Positions 1 through 7,593 of a stretch of DNA of 64,000 bases are shown here, piece after piece (position 1 is the first letter of the stretch; the number at the start of each line of letters is the position of its first letter). The notes under the pieces were generated by a model, which saw only the letters and a program-made list of their open reading frames with translations, did no database searches and had not been told where the DNA came from. The position numbers and the translations under genes are program-made. This stretch comes from Mycobacterium sp. 141. Its GTDB lineage: Bacteria > Actinomycetota > Actinomycetes > Mycobacteriales > Mycobacteriaceae. The stretch covers positions 372,001 to 436,000 of the forward strand of contig NZ_KB908256.1 in assembly GCF_000382405.1 (NCBI RefSeq), written 5' to 3'.

Positions 1-396
1 ACGGTAGTAGCCGGCCAGGCGGTCCTTGAGTTCCGGTGTTCGACCGGCTTCGGCCCAGACCTGGACGGCGAGGCTTGCCAGTTCGCGGCCGTTGGTGGGG
101 CGGTCTAGAACGTGGATTACGTGGGCCACGGTTTGACAGATGGGTACTGGGGACGTGGTTTCGTCGAATGCATCGAGTGTCGCCCCAATTTCGGACAGCA
201 CCTCTTCGATGATGGCGCTCGCGAGGTCGTCTTTTCCTTTGAAGTAGCCATAGACGGCGCCCGCTGACAGGCCGGATTCGCGGAAGACGTCCTGCATAGA
301 CGTGGCGTGGAATCCGGCCCGAGCAAAGCAGCGCCGTGCCGCATCGATGATTTGTCGACGGCGGACATCGCGGTGGCGCTCAGACACTGGCGGCAT
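1..396 (-). CDS. TetR-family transcriptional regulator (3' end outside window)
   Basis: Reading the minus strand from an ATG at 396 gives 132 codons open to the window edge. The first 55 residues form a TetR N-terminal helix-turn-helix: an RRQIIDAARRCFARAGFHAT-type helix 1, then SMQDVFRESGLSAGAVYGYF as the recognition part. The ligand-binding C-terminal half is cut by the window start. A GTG nine bases upstream (405) is an alternative start, directly after a stop codon. The gene is divergent from the FAD monooxygenase at 616, and the 220-bp gap holds palindromic sequence, so it probably represses that gene and itself. Its ligand cannot be told from the sequence. Confidence 0.9.
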   Translation of the reverse strand, partial: MPPVSERHRDVRRRQIIDAARRCFARAGFHATSMQDVFRESGLSAGAVYGYFKGKDDLASAIIEEVLSEIGATLDAFDETTSPVPICQTVAHVIHVLDRPTNGRELASLAVQVWAEAGRTPELKDRLAGYYR

Positions 397-418
397 CTCG
401 ATCACCTAACCCGAACGA

Positions 419-478
419 AGATTCTCTATTGACATCCCCAGGCTATCCGATGCAGACTCCAAACAGAATATCTATTCT
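419..478. promoter_or_regulatory. Candidate TetR operator in the divergent promoter region
   Basis: An AT-rich patch in otherwise GC-rich DNA holds the interrupted palindrome AGAATA-TC-TATTCT at 465-478 (6-bp perfect arms). A related sequence, GATTCTCTATTGA, lies at 420-432. Their position between the TetR regulator and the monooxygenase fits an operator. No binding evidence is available. Confidence 0.4.
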
Positions 479-615
479 TTTTGAAGTGCGGAAGGGTTTC
501 AACCCAATTCGACCACCGGGTCGGAGCTAAGCAGTCGACCCGGCATCCATGACCGCCGTGACGTCGCTGGCCTCGGCCAGGGACCACGAATCCCTAACCG
601 AAAGTGAGACGTTCG

Positions 616-2247
616 ATGACTGACGTCCTTGTTGTGGGGGCTGGGCCGACAGGGTTGGTGTTGGCTGCCGAGCTGGCTCGCCGTGGTGTTGTTCCGCGTG
701 TGATCGACGCCGGTCCGGCGGAGGTGAAGGAAAGCCGGGCGGTGGCCGTGGTAGCGCGGTCCCTGGAGTTGCTGGATGATCTCGGGGTTGCCGACGCCGT
801 GATCGAACGGGGAATTCCGCTGCGCGCGTTGAACTTTTATCATGGTTCGACTCGCCTGGCTGAGTTCGACATCACATCCGTCGACTCGCCGTTTCAGATG
901 GACCTCTGCATTGCCCAGTGGAAAACCTGCGAGCTTCTGCGCGAAAAGGTCGAAAGTCTAGGGGTGCAGGTCGAGTGGAACACTCGTCTGACCTCCTGCC
1001 GATCTGACGAGGCGGGTGTCAGCGCGGACATCGTTCATGGTGATGGTCGTACCGAAACATGCAGCGCGACATGGTTAGTCGGGTGCGACGGTGCTCACAG
1101 CACCGTCCGTGAAGGGGCTGGGATCGATCGGGAGCTGGCCGATCTGGGTCGTGGCTTCATCCTCGGTGACGTCGCAGCGCCCTGGGGCATCGAGCGGGAT
1201 CGCTTCCACGTCTGGTTCGCTAAGGGTGGGCTGGTCGCGGTGTTTCCGATGTCGGGAGGCTACTGGCGGATCATCAGCGACACCGGAGACGACAACCCGC
1301 CCAGTCATCCCGGACTATCCGCGTTCGCTACGCAGATCGCCGATCGCACCCCGCTTGAGGCCGATTTGAGCGACCTACAGTGGAGCTCGGCATTCGTCGC
1401 CCGCGAGGGACTGGTCAAGCGGTTCCGACGCGGCCAAGTGTTCCTGGCTGGCGACGCCGCCCACAATCACAGTCCGGTCGGTGGCCAAGGGATGAACACC
1501 GGCATGCAGGACGCCTATAATCTCGGCTGGAAATTGGCTCAGGTCGTCGGTGGCTGTTCCCCGCTCCTCCTGGACAGCTACCAGGCCGAACGGCGACCGG
1601 TCGCTGTGTCCGTCGTCAACGCCACCTCGACCGCGACGCGGGTGGCGACCGAGAACAAGTTTGTCGCCCGGCGAGCGCGCCGTCATGCACTCAGGCTGTT
1701 CAGCCAGCTCAGCGCCGCGCAGCAGAAGTTCGCGAATGCGCTTGGCGAGCACGCGGTCAATTACCGCAGTAGTGCACTAGTTTTCGAGCATTGGTCCGAC
1801 GCGAAGGCTGAGCCGTGGAGTAACGCCGAGGACGGCGGTCCCGAGGCGGGCGAGGTGTTCCGTGATGCCTACGTCGAAACCTGCGAGGGGCCGGTCGCGT
1901 TGCGGCGCCTCTATCGGGGTCTCGGCCATCACTTGGTGCTGTTTGCCGCCGAGGAATCCAACCCGGATATCGTCAACGGATGGAAGCGTGATGCTGAGGA
2001 AGTCATGGCCGGGCGTGGGCAGGTCCATCTCATCACCCGATGCCATTTGGCCATCATTCCCGCCGACGGAGTGTTCGCCGACGTGCGCAGCGACGCGCAC
2101 GACCGCTACGGCGTTCAGCGCCCGAGCCTATACCTCATCCGTCCAGATAAGTACGTCGGATATCGCAGTGACACAATGAATTTCGATCCGATAGCCGATT
2201 ATTTCGGCCTGATCGAGACTGGCCGCGTCACCCGTGCGCGTGCTTGA
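616..2247 (+). CDS. FAD-dependent aromatic-ring monooxygenase (PheA/TfdB family)
   Basis: About 543 residues, a flavoprotein hydroxylase. The N-terminus has the dinucleotide-binding motif GAGPTGL and a helix ending in a conserved Glu/Asp region. The DG motif (VGCDGAHS) is near residue 160, and the second FAD motif GDAAHNHSPVGGQGMNTGMQD is near residue 285. The C-terminal 120 residues match the thioredoxin-like tail of phenol hydroxylase relatives. The family uses NAD(P)H and O2 to hydroxylate phenols or polyketide-like aromatics. A GTG at 604 could also start it, but the ATG at 616 is preferred because it is preceded by a purine-rich AAAGTGAG and begins directly with the flavin fold. Substrate unknown; likely controlled by the divergent TetR protein. 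Confidence 0.88.
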   Translation: MTDVLVVGAGPTGLVLAAELARRGVVPRVIDAGPAEVKESRAVAVVARSLELLDDLGVADAVIERGIPLRALNFYHGSTRLAEFDITSVDSPFQMDLCIAQWKTCELLREKVESLGVQVEWNTRLTSCRSDEAGVSADIVHGDGRTETCSATWLVGCDGAHSTVREGAGIDRELADLGRGFILGDVAAPWGIERDRFHVWFAKGGLVAVFPMSGGYWRIISDTGDDNPPSHPGLSAFATQIADRTPLEADLSDLQWSSAFVAREGLVKRFRRGQVFLAGDAAHNHSPVGGQGMNTGMQDAYNLGWKLAQVVGGCSPLLLDSYQAERRPVAVSVVNATSTATRVATENKFVARRARRHALRLFSQLSAAQQKFANALGEHAVNYRSSALVFEHWSDAKAEPWSNAEDGGPEAGEVFRDAYVETCEGPVALRRLYRGLGHHLVLFAAEESNPDIVNGWKRDAEEVMAGRGQVHLITRCHLAIIPADGVFADVRSDAHDRYGVQRPSLYLIRPDKYVGYRSDTMNFDPIADYFGLIETGRVTRARA

Positions 2248-2303
2248 ATTCGGTTCCTGGAAGCCAGAGTTTGTCGACCAACCCAGCGACGAAGGTGATT
2301 TCG

Positions 2304-2432
2304 ATGATCCGAGTATTGCGTCGAGCGTGGATTCCGATAGTCCTCATAGTTGTGATCGCTACCGCGGGGTTTGGTGTATGGCGACTACATGGACGGTTTG
2401 GCGCTACAGAACAAGCCTCACCGAGCTACGTG
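2304..2432 (+). pseudogene. mmpS-like gene, 5' fragment
   Basis: An ATG at 2304, preceded by GAAGGTGA, opens a peptide beginning MIRVLRRAWIPIVLIVVIAT and running through one membrane helix to a GVWRLHGRFG segment. This is the characteristic N-terminus of mycobacterial MmpS proteins, which are small membrane partners of MmpL (RND) lipid exporters. Similarity stops after about 42 residues, where sequence from an IS110-type transposase begins. The frame closes at 2444. The missing middle of the protein is not found nearby, and a C-terminal fragment reappears at 3107. Confidence 0.7.
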
Positions 2433-3100
2433 TCAAGGGGTTGAGGGCAGCGGATATGCTGCGGCCAGGGTGCGGTAGAGCTGTCGGGTGATGTACCGCT
2501 TGAGCGAGCGCATGATCTCTTTGGTGGTGCGGCCTTCGGCGCTGCGGCGGGCAACGTATGCGCGGGTCGGGGCGTGGGTGCGCATCCGAACGATGACGAC
2601 CGTGGTCAATGCGCGGTTGAGGCTGCGGTATCCGCCGCTATTTAGTCTGTGCCGCAAGGTATTTCCCGACAATGCTGGTATTGGGCAGGTGCCGGCGAGG
2701 GCGGCGAACGCCGCCTCGGACCGGACACGCCACGGATGCGACCACGCCGTCAGAACGCATGCGGCGACGACCGACCCCACCCCGGGCAGCTAGCAGAGTT
2801 CGGGAGCGACATCCTCGACCAGGGAATCGAGACTTTTGCGGTTGTCGACCAGCTCACCGTCGAGGGCGACGATGCGCTTGGTCAACCAGACCGCTTCCTG
2901 CCTGCAGGTGGCGATGACCGGGTCTTCCTTGCGGTCACGCCATGCTGCGATGGCCTTGAATTGACTGTGTGGCGATGCTTTACGAACATCAAGCCCGAGG
3001 TCCACGGTGCGCAGCAATGCGGTGAGGGCGTTGATCGCCCGAGTGCGTTCGGCGACCATCTCTTCACGGGCCACCGTCAGAACGCGCAGCGCCACCCGGC
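2433..3100 (-). mobile_element. IS110-family transposase remnant (C-terminal half, with an internal stop)
   Basis: Minus-strand reading from about 3100 to 2433 gives a continuous frame interrupted only by an amber codon at 2790-2792. The upstream part (AREEMVAERTRAINALTALL) and the downstream part (LPGVGSVVAACVLTAWSHP, then AFAALAGTCPIPALSGNT) are the C-terminal IS116/IS110/IS902 transposase domain with its helix-hairpin-helix-like LPGVG segment. The N-terminal catalytic DEDD half is absent, so the element cannot move. It splits an mmpS-like gene, with mmpS sequence directly on both sides. Confidence 0.8.
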
Positions 3101-3106
3101 TGCCGC

Positions 3107-3190
3107 GTCACCGTCGATGATGTGATCAAAGTGGAGCGGTCAGATACCGGAGTGAATGCAGCGACGTTCTGTTTGGTGAAGTCGGCGTGA
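3107..3190 (+). pseudogene. mmpS-like gene, 3' fragment
   Basis: The frame from 3107 to the TGA at 3188-3190 reads VTVDDVIKVERSDTGVNAAT followed by FCLVKSA and stop. This is the typical MmpS C-terminus (…FCLVKSA). It lies in the plus orientation, like the 5' fragment at 2304, with IS110 sequence between them. Roughly 65 residues of a normal MmpS are missing, so the insertion was accompanied by a deletion. The stop codon overlaps the GTG that opens the next mmpL-like fragment. Confidence 0.65.
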
Positions 3191-3330
3191 GAACTCCTCA
3201 AATAAATCCGAAACTTGTTGGACGACCGTCGATTCCGCGTACAATCCGCAGGCTCGCCATCCCAGTCGTCCTAGCGTGGGTGGCGCTTGCCGCCGTGTTG
3301 CTTTTAGTCCGCATACCTTCAACGCACCAT
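3187..3330 (+). pseudogene. mmpL-like gene, N-terminal fragment
   Basis: The GTG at 3187 overlaps the mmpS stop (GTGA), the usual mmpS-mmpL coupling. The peptide RPSIPRTIRRLAIPVVLAWV and the following hydrophobic stretch match the N-terminal cytoplasmic tail and first membrane helix of MmpL RND transporters. Similarity ends after about 45 residues. The frame stops at 3402, against a normal MmpL of about 950 residues. The rest of the transporter is gone. Confidence 0.6.
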
Positions 3331-3492
3331 TCGGGCCTAGTGGCTTGTCGATCAGGAACCGCCCGACACTTGGTGGCGGATTGGGTCGGCAGCGATGTCT
3401 GAGGTCTTCCTAACTGGTGACGTCGGAGTGCGCGGGACGCATGAATGGCCACTCGGTGAGTGTGGTGAACCCCCGCTGTCGGAGAAGCTCGT

Positions 3493-3507
3493 TACTCTGC
3501 CGTCATG
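3493..3507 (+). promoter_or_regulatory. Probable leaderless promoter -10 (TACTCT) for the orphan nuclease gene
   Basis: TACTCT (TANNNT type) at 3493-3498 ends six bases before the ATG at 3505, and no Shine-Dalgarno-like sequence precedes that ATG. This spacing puts the transcript start at or next to the start codon, as in many mycobacterial leaderless mRNAs. No clear -35 is seen. Confidence 0.4.
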
Positions 3508-6500
3508 TCGGAAAATTCAGCGGCATCAGGCGGTCGCCTTGACCTGATTGCGCGGATAGTTGGCCTGCAGCTCATTCGCGGCAACGTGCACCATCTCGAA
3601 TCGCTCACGAAACTAAGCGCTTTCGCGGCAACGGTGCCCGACGCTGTGACAGTTGACAGTGGAACGTTCGCCGAATTTGTTCAACGGTTTGAGCAGGACA
3701 CAGGCGAGGCTTTCGCGGATGACGGCCGATTCGAATACTTTGTCACCGCGGAGGTGCCGTTCTACTCACGAAGCTACCTAGCGCTGCAGGGCTACGACCC
3801 GACAAGCGGAATCGACGTCGGCCATCTGTTACTGGCGGTCTTCGGCGCGCACGACTTCGACTTTCCGGCCGAGTACCAGCGGAATATCCGAGCCCTTACA
3901 CATGTACTGCTGACGCCAGCCGACTATCTAGCGAGGCAGTTCGGTTACCGGCGCCAGCAGTTGGCACCGCCTAAGACTGAGGAGGTGACAGTCCCCGGAG
4001 ATCAGCACTGGGTCAGCTTGTCTGACGCGCTGCAGTTCAATTTCACGTCGGCCTTCGCGGGCATGCCTACCGGCGCGGTTGCATACGTTCAGAGGGAGTT
4101 GTTCACGCCGATCGATGAACTCCATACGATGGACCCAGTTGTGGTACCAAACCTGTTGCTTAGCAAGCCATTTGTATTCACGCCCGCTGGCCAGGTCGTC
4201 ATTGCCGCTCCACGCGACCTCACCACAACTCTTCGCCATAAGATAATCGCAGAAGCATCAAGGCATGGCTGCTTAGATTCTCTGCACGCTGCGACGAGGG
4301 AAATTGCGACCAAATTGACCCGTCGGCTCACCCTGCCGCTGTTCGATCCGCCAGGCGCCACTGTTGATGAACTCGACACTCACACCGTCCGACTACGAGG
4401 TGCGATCGACTCGGACAAGCGATTGGTCGTGAACATACGAGTGCCGCCGCTCGAAACGAGTAATGACGACGTCTTTCCAGGACCGGTGATCGGTGCCTTC
4501 CCGCTGAATACCGAAGACGTGGCTGCAGGGGAGCGGACGCTGACGCTGGACATAGTGTGGCCGATGGGACGCGATCTGATACTGATGTCAGGTGATGAAG
4601 AACGCCACCTCATCGGATCGTTCGACGAGTTCGAGTTGATCTTGTTCACGCCAGGAACCGATCAGCTCACGCTGTGGTATTTCGCAGAGGCGTGGGACCG
4701 CCTTGGCGAGTCGACACGGCTCCTGCACCCGGGAATCAGCGCTGTCTATGGGCTATACAACGGTAGACACGATTCGTTCTACATCGACGATGACTCGCCG
4801 CCGCCACACTTGCTCGTAGTCGAGTCGGACTATTCCGAGGAACTTCGCCGCAGCTTTGCGACTCGAATCGGCAGAGCACAGGTGCACATCGCCAACCGGA
4901 TATACGAATCGCACCTGAAACACGGGCCCGCGACTACTGTTCGTGAGGTCTTGGCACCGCCCCGCCACATCTTCTCCGCAGAGCTGGATGATGTCGTGAT
5001 CTGGGCCGAGATAATCTCCGATTCTGAGGATGACGCCTACGGCCTCCACAGTTTCCCCGAGGCCATCTGCTACTGGGCAGAGGTCTTAAACCAATACGAT
5101 CCAACAGTATTTGAAGCGTACGACCGCGACATTCATGTACTGATCAAGTACATCGGCGAGGCCGACGAAACCGACCAACCCTGGATATTCGAGGGCGATC
5201 CAGTCCACAATAAAAACTTCGTATTCCAGCTTCGTGCACCGCAACGTCCGCCAGCTGATGCGCCGCCGAATCACTTAGATCGCGAGGTGTTGGCGGAACT
5301 CGCCCGCGCCCTTCTCTCCGATCGACTATCAGGACACGGGCTGACTCAAGAGACCGAAAGCATCGTCGAAGCTCTGGCGCCGCCAGGGGAACGACGGATG
5401 GTGCACATCGTGCAATCTCACGTCGATCTAATCGCATGGCCGGGAAAGTTGCCGTCGGCCCGACGAGTGCAGCCCGCCGTCCTCGCACGGCTACTCGACG
5501 AACTCGGCTGTGAGCTGCGCGAGCACCGAGGCCGAGGTGTCGGAGAGATCACGGAAGCCGATCGCAGAGCCGTCCTGAATAAGGAAGTAGTTCCATTTTT
5601 CGGGGGTCGTCTCGAGTCCCGTATCAAGGGTTTCAAAGGCATGGACCTGCTCCGATCGCTGATTCTGCAGAACGAAGCACTCATCCATGAGGAGTACACC
5701 GAACGGACCCGCTACGCATCTCGATTGGCCTGCTTTGGACGCGGTCCCGACGAGGCGGAACGACTCGCAAAGCACCTGACGGCAACGAACACAGCATCCG
5801 TGTGTTCCCGATTCCTCATTGAGTACACCGCCGCGCTCCACCCGCAAGGTGCCGACGGCATGACTGATGAAGCCTATGACTTGATCTTGGCGCTCGCATC
5901 TGAGGTAGTGAACAAGGGGTTCATTTCCGACGCGCTGCACGCGGGTATCTCACAGGCCGAATTGTCGATCCTGCCGTCCGGACGACTGGGCATCTCGCGT
6001 GATACCGACCGCTATACCCAGGGATTGCAAGGCCTGATGAGTGCAACTGCTCAATCCACCATCGATGAAGCCGTCGCGGCCGCTACTCAGCGGGAAGAAG
6101 GCGATGCCAGCCAAAAGGATGCGTTCGCCGTCGCCGAACAGCTGGCGACTCGAGAGTTCGGCTTCAACTTCACTGAACTCTCGCTGTTCACAAGCGAACT
6201 TGTGAACCTGTCGCACGAAGAGAACCAAGGCGACGTAGGCATCTTGTCTGTTCCCCAAATTCAGGAGCGCATGGTTGAGAAATTCAATTGGGAAGTTGAC
6301 TTCATTAATCCTATGCTGAGTCAGCTGTGCCTTCGCGAAGTCGAGGAGTTTTGGGCGCTCGGCGCGGAAGTCCTGCCCTGGAGATTTAATCGATCGCGCT
6401 CATATTTGAGAAAACCCTTGATCTGCTGGAACGTCCGCGGAACCGAGACCGTTATTTTCGGCCATCGCAATACGATCCGCACCTCGTTCGAGCTCCATGG

Positions 6501-7029
6501 TCAATATCTATCTGGTCGATTGCAGGCAAGAACGAAGGAGATGAAAGAAGCACTGAGCCGCGCACGCGAGGAGAAAGGCGAGAACTTCGAACGTCGAATT
6601 GAGTCTACGCTCACTGGGGTCTGCGATCCGATCCTGCGTCGCGTGCACAAATTTGGTGATCTCGACCTCCACGATGCTCAAGGCGTTGATCTCGGCGACA
6701 TCGATATCCTCGCTTTCGACCCGTCTTCACAATCGCTGTATGTCATCGAGGCGAAGTCCCTCATCGTTGCGCGCACGCCACGTGAACTGCAAAACGAAGT
6801 GTCGAACATCCACGAGGGCGAACACAGTGCAGTTGAAAGACTGCGCGGAAGATACGACTGGGTTCTCCAGAACTACCAGGACGTGCTCAAGACGTTGGAT
6901 CTCACGGCAGCGGATGTCACCGTAGTTCCGCTGATCGTCATAGATGCCGATCTGGTATCGGCCAGATTCGAGTCTCCGTTCGACATCGTGACACTGGACA
7001 ATCTGTTGACGTACATGAAGGGCGACTAG
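3505..7029 (+). CDS. Orphan 1174-residue protein with C-terminal PD-(D/E)XK nuclease-like domain
   Basis: I do not recognise residues 1-1000 as any named family. They look like a soluble alpha/beta protein, with no signal peptide and no clear membrane helix. After a charged helical linker (around residues 1005-1030, ARTKEMKEALSRAREEKGE) the last 140 residues resemble a restriction-endonuclease fold: GDIDILAFDP (Asp1067) followed by LYVIEAKS (Glu1082, Lys1084), the D...ExK signature. No ATPase or helicase motif is visible. It stands alone between an IS110 remnant and an IS21 end in a region that also holds an AEP-helicase and AbiE genes, so a defence or mobile-element role is plausible but inferred. 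It is intact over 3.5 kb despite decayed neighbours, which suggests selection. Confidence 0.75.
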   Translation: MSENSAASGGRLDLIARIVGLQLIRGNVHHLESLTKLSAFAATVPDAVTVDSGTFAEFVQRFEQDTGEAFADDGRFEYFVTAEVPFYSRSYLALQGYDPTSGIDVGHLLLAVFGAHDFDFPAEYQRNIRALTHVLLTPADYLARQFGYRRQQLAPPKTEEVTVPGDQHWVSLSDALQFNFTSAFAGMPTGAVAYVQRELFTPIDELHTMDPVVVPNLLLSKPFVFTPAGQVVIAAPRDLTTTLRHKIIAEASRHGCLDSLHAATREIATKLTRRLTLPLFDPPGATVDELDTHTVRLRGAIDSDKRLVVNIRVPPLETSNDDVFPGPVIGAFPLNTEDVAAGERTLTLDIVWPMGRDLILMSGDEERHLIGSFDEFELILFTPGTDQLTLWYFAEAWDRLGESTRLLHPGISAVYGLYNGRHDSFYIDDDSPPPHLLVVESDYSEELRRSFATRIGRAQVHIANRIYESHLKHGPATTVREVLAPPRHIFSAELDDVVIWAEIISDSEDDAYGLHSFPEAICYWAEVLNQYDPTVFEAYDRDIHVLIKYIGEADETDQPWIFEGDPVHNKNFVFQLRAPQRPPADAPPNHLDREVLAELARALLSDRLSGHGLTQETESIVEALAPPGERRMVHIVQSHVDLIAWPGKLPSARRVQPAVLARLLDELGCELREHRGRGVGEITEADRRAVLNKEVVPFFGGRLESRIKGFKGMDLLRSLILQNEALIHEEYTERTRYASRLACFGRGPDEAERLAKHLTATNTASVCSRFLIEYTAALHPQGADGMTDEAYDLILALASEVVNKGFISDALHAGISQAELSILPSGRLGISRDTDRYTQGLQGLMSATAQSTIDEAVAAATQREEGDASQKDAFAVAEQLATREFGFNFTELSLFTSELVNLSHEENQGDVGILSVPQIQERMVEKFNWEVDFINPMLSQLCLREVEEFWALGAEVLPWRFNRSRSYLRKPLICWNVRGTETVIFGHRNTIRTSFELHGQYLSGRLQARTKEMKEALSRAREEKGENFERRIESTLTGVCDPILRRVHKFGDLDLHDAQGVDLGDIDILAFDPSSQSLYVIEAKSLIVARTPRELQNEVSNIHEGEHSAVERLRGRYDWVLQNYQDVLKTLDLTAADVTVVPLIVIDADLVSARFESPFDIVTLDNLLTYMKGD

Positions 7030-7030
7030 G

Positions 7031-7322
7031 TGTTGTTGACGACGGTCCAAACCTAGGCCAAGGGCGACGGTCGAAAATCAGGCCAGATGGTCGTGGTTAT
7101 TGTGCCGTGTTATCCGCTCTGGCCGGAGGGCAAGGTGTCGATTCCGGTGTCTTTGAGGCGGTAACTGGAGCCTTTGAGGGGCAAGATGTCGGCGTGGTGC
7201 ACGATGCGGTCGATCATCGCGGCAGCCACCACTTGGTCACCAAACACATCACCCCAACGGGCGAAGGGCAGGTTCGAGGTCAGGATCAGCGAGGTGGAGC
7301 CCGCACGTCGACGGCTCGAACG
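7031..7322 (-). mobile_element. IS21-family remnant: end of istB and terminal repeats
   Basis: Minus-strand codons 7322 to 7110 read RAGSTSLILTSNLPFARWGD and on through AAAMIDRIVHHADILPLKG to a stop. This is the C-terminus of the IstB-type ATPase helper of IS21 elements. Upstream the frame closes at 7323-7325, so the ATPase core is missing. Beyond the stop, two related repeats (GACGGTCCAAA at 7041-7051 and GACGGTCGAAA at 7066-7076) resemble the repeated transposase-binding sites of IS21 termini. The element end falls directly after the stop codon of the preceding nuclease gene. No istA is present. Confidence 0.7.
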
Positions 7323-7593
7323 TCATGCTGTCAACAGAACTTCCAGAACCCAGAGAAGTGTGGCCGAGGACGACTTGGCCACCTACGACACGGGTTGAGG
7401 TCTTTGAATTAGGTCGTTGAACAGCAGTTTTCCTACGACTGGCGACGGAACGCACTAGACAGCCAGGTGGTAGTCATGTCGTGGCGAAGGTTGTCGCGAG
7501 AATCGTCGACACGACGCAACGGACATGGGCAAGCGCAGAAGAACGGGTTCCGTCGGGGATCGCAGCGGTGCTCACCCCCTCTGCAACCGTCGG
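7323..7593. other. Intergenic stretch with no recognisable gene
   Basis: About 270 bases lie between the istB remnant and the 3' end of the primase-helicase gene. I see no coding frame with family features, no RNA gene and no clear terminator. It is probably debris of the insertion and deletion events around it. Confidence 0.5.

Noticed and set aside
2649..3125. 158-codon plus-strand frame over the IS110 remnant
   Set aside because: The minus strand carries clear transposase sequence here; the plus frame is its complement.
7107..7412. 101-codon plus-strand frame at the istB remnant
   Set aside because: Minus-strand sequence is a clear IstB C-terminus; the plus frame is its shadow.
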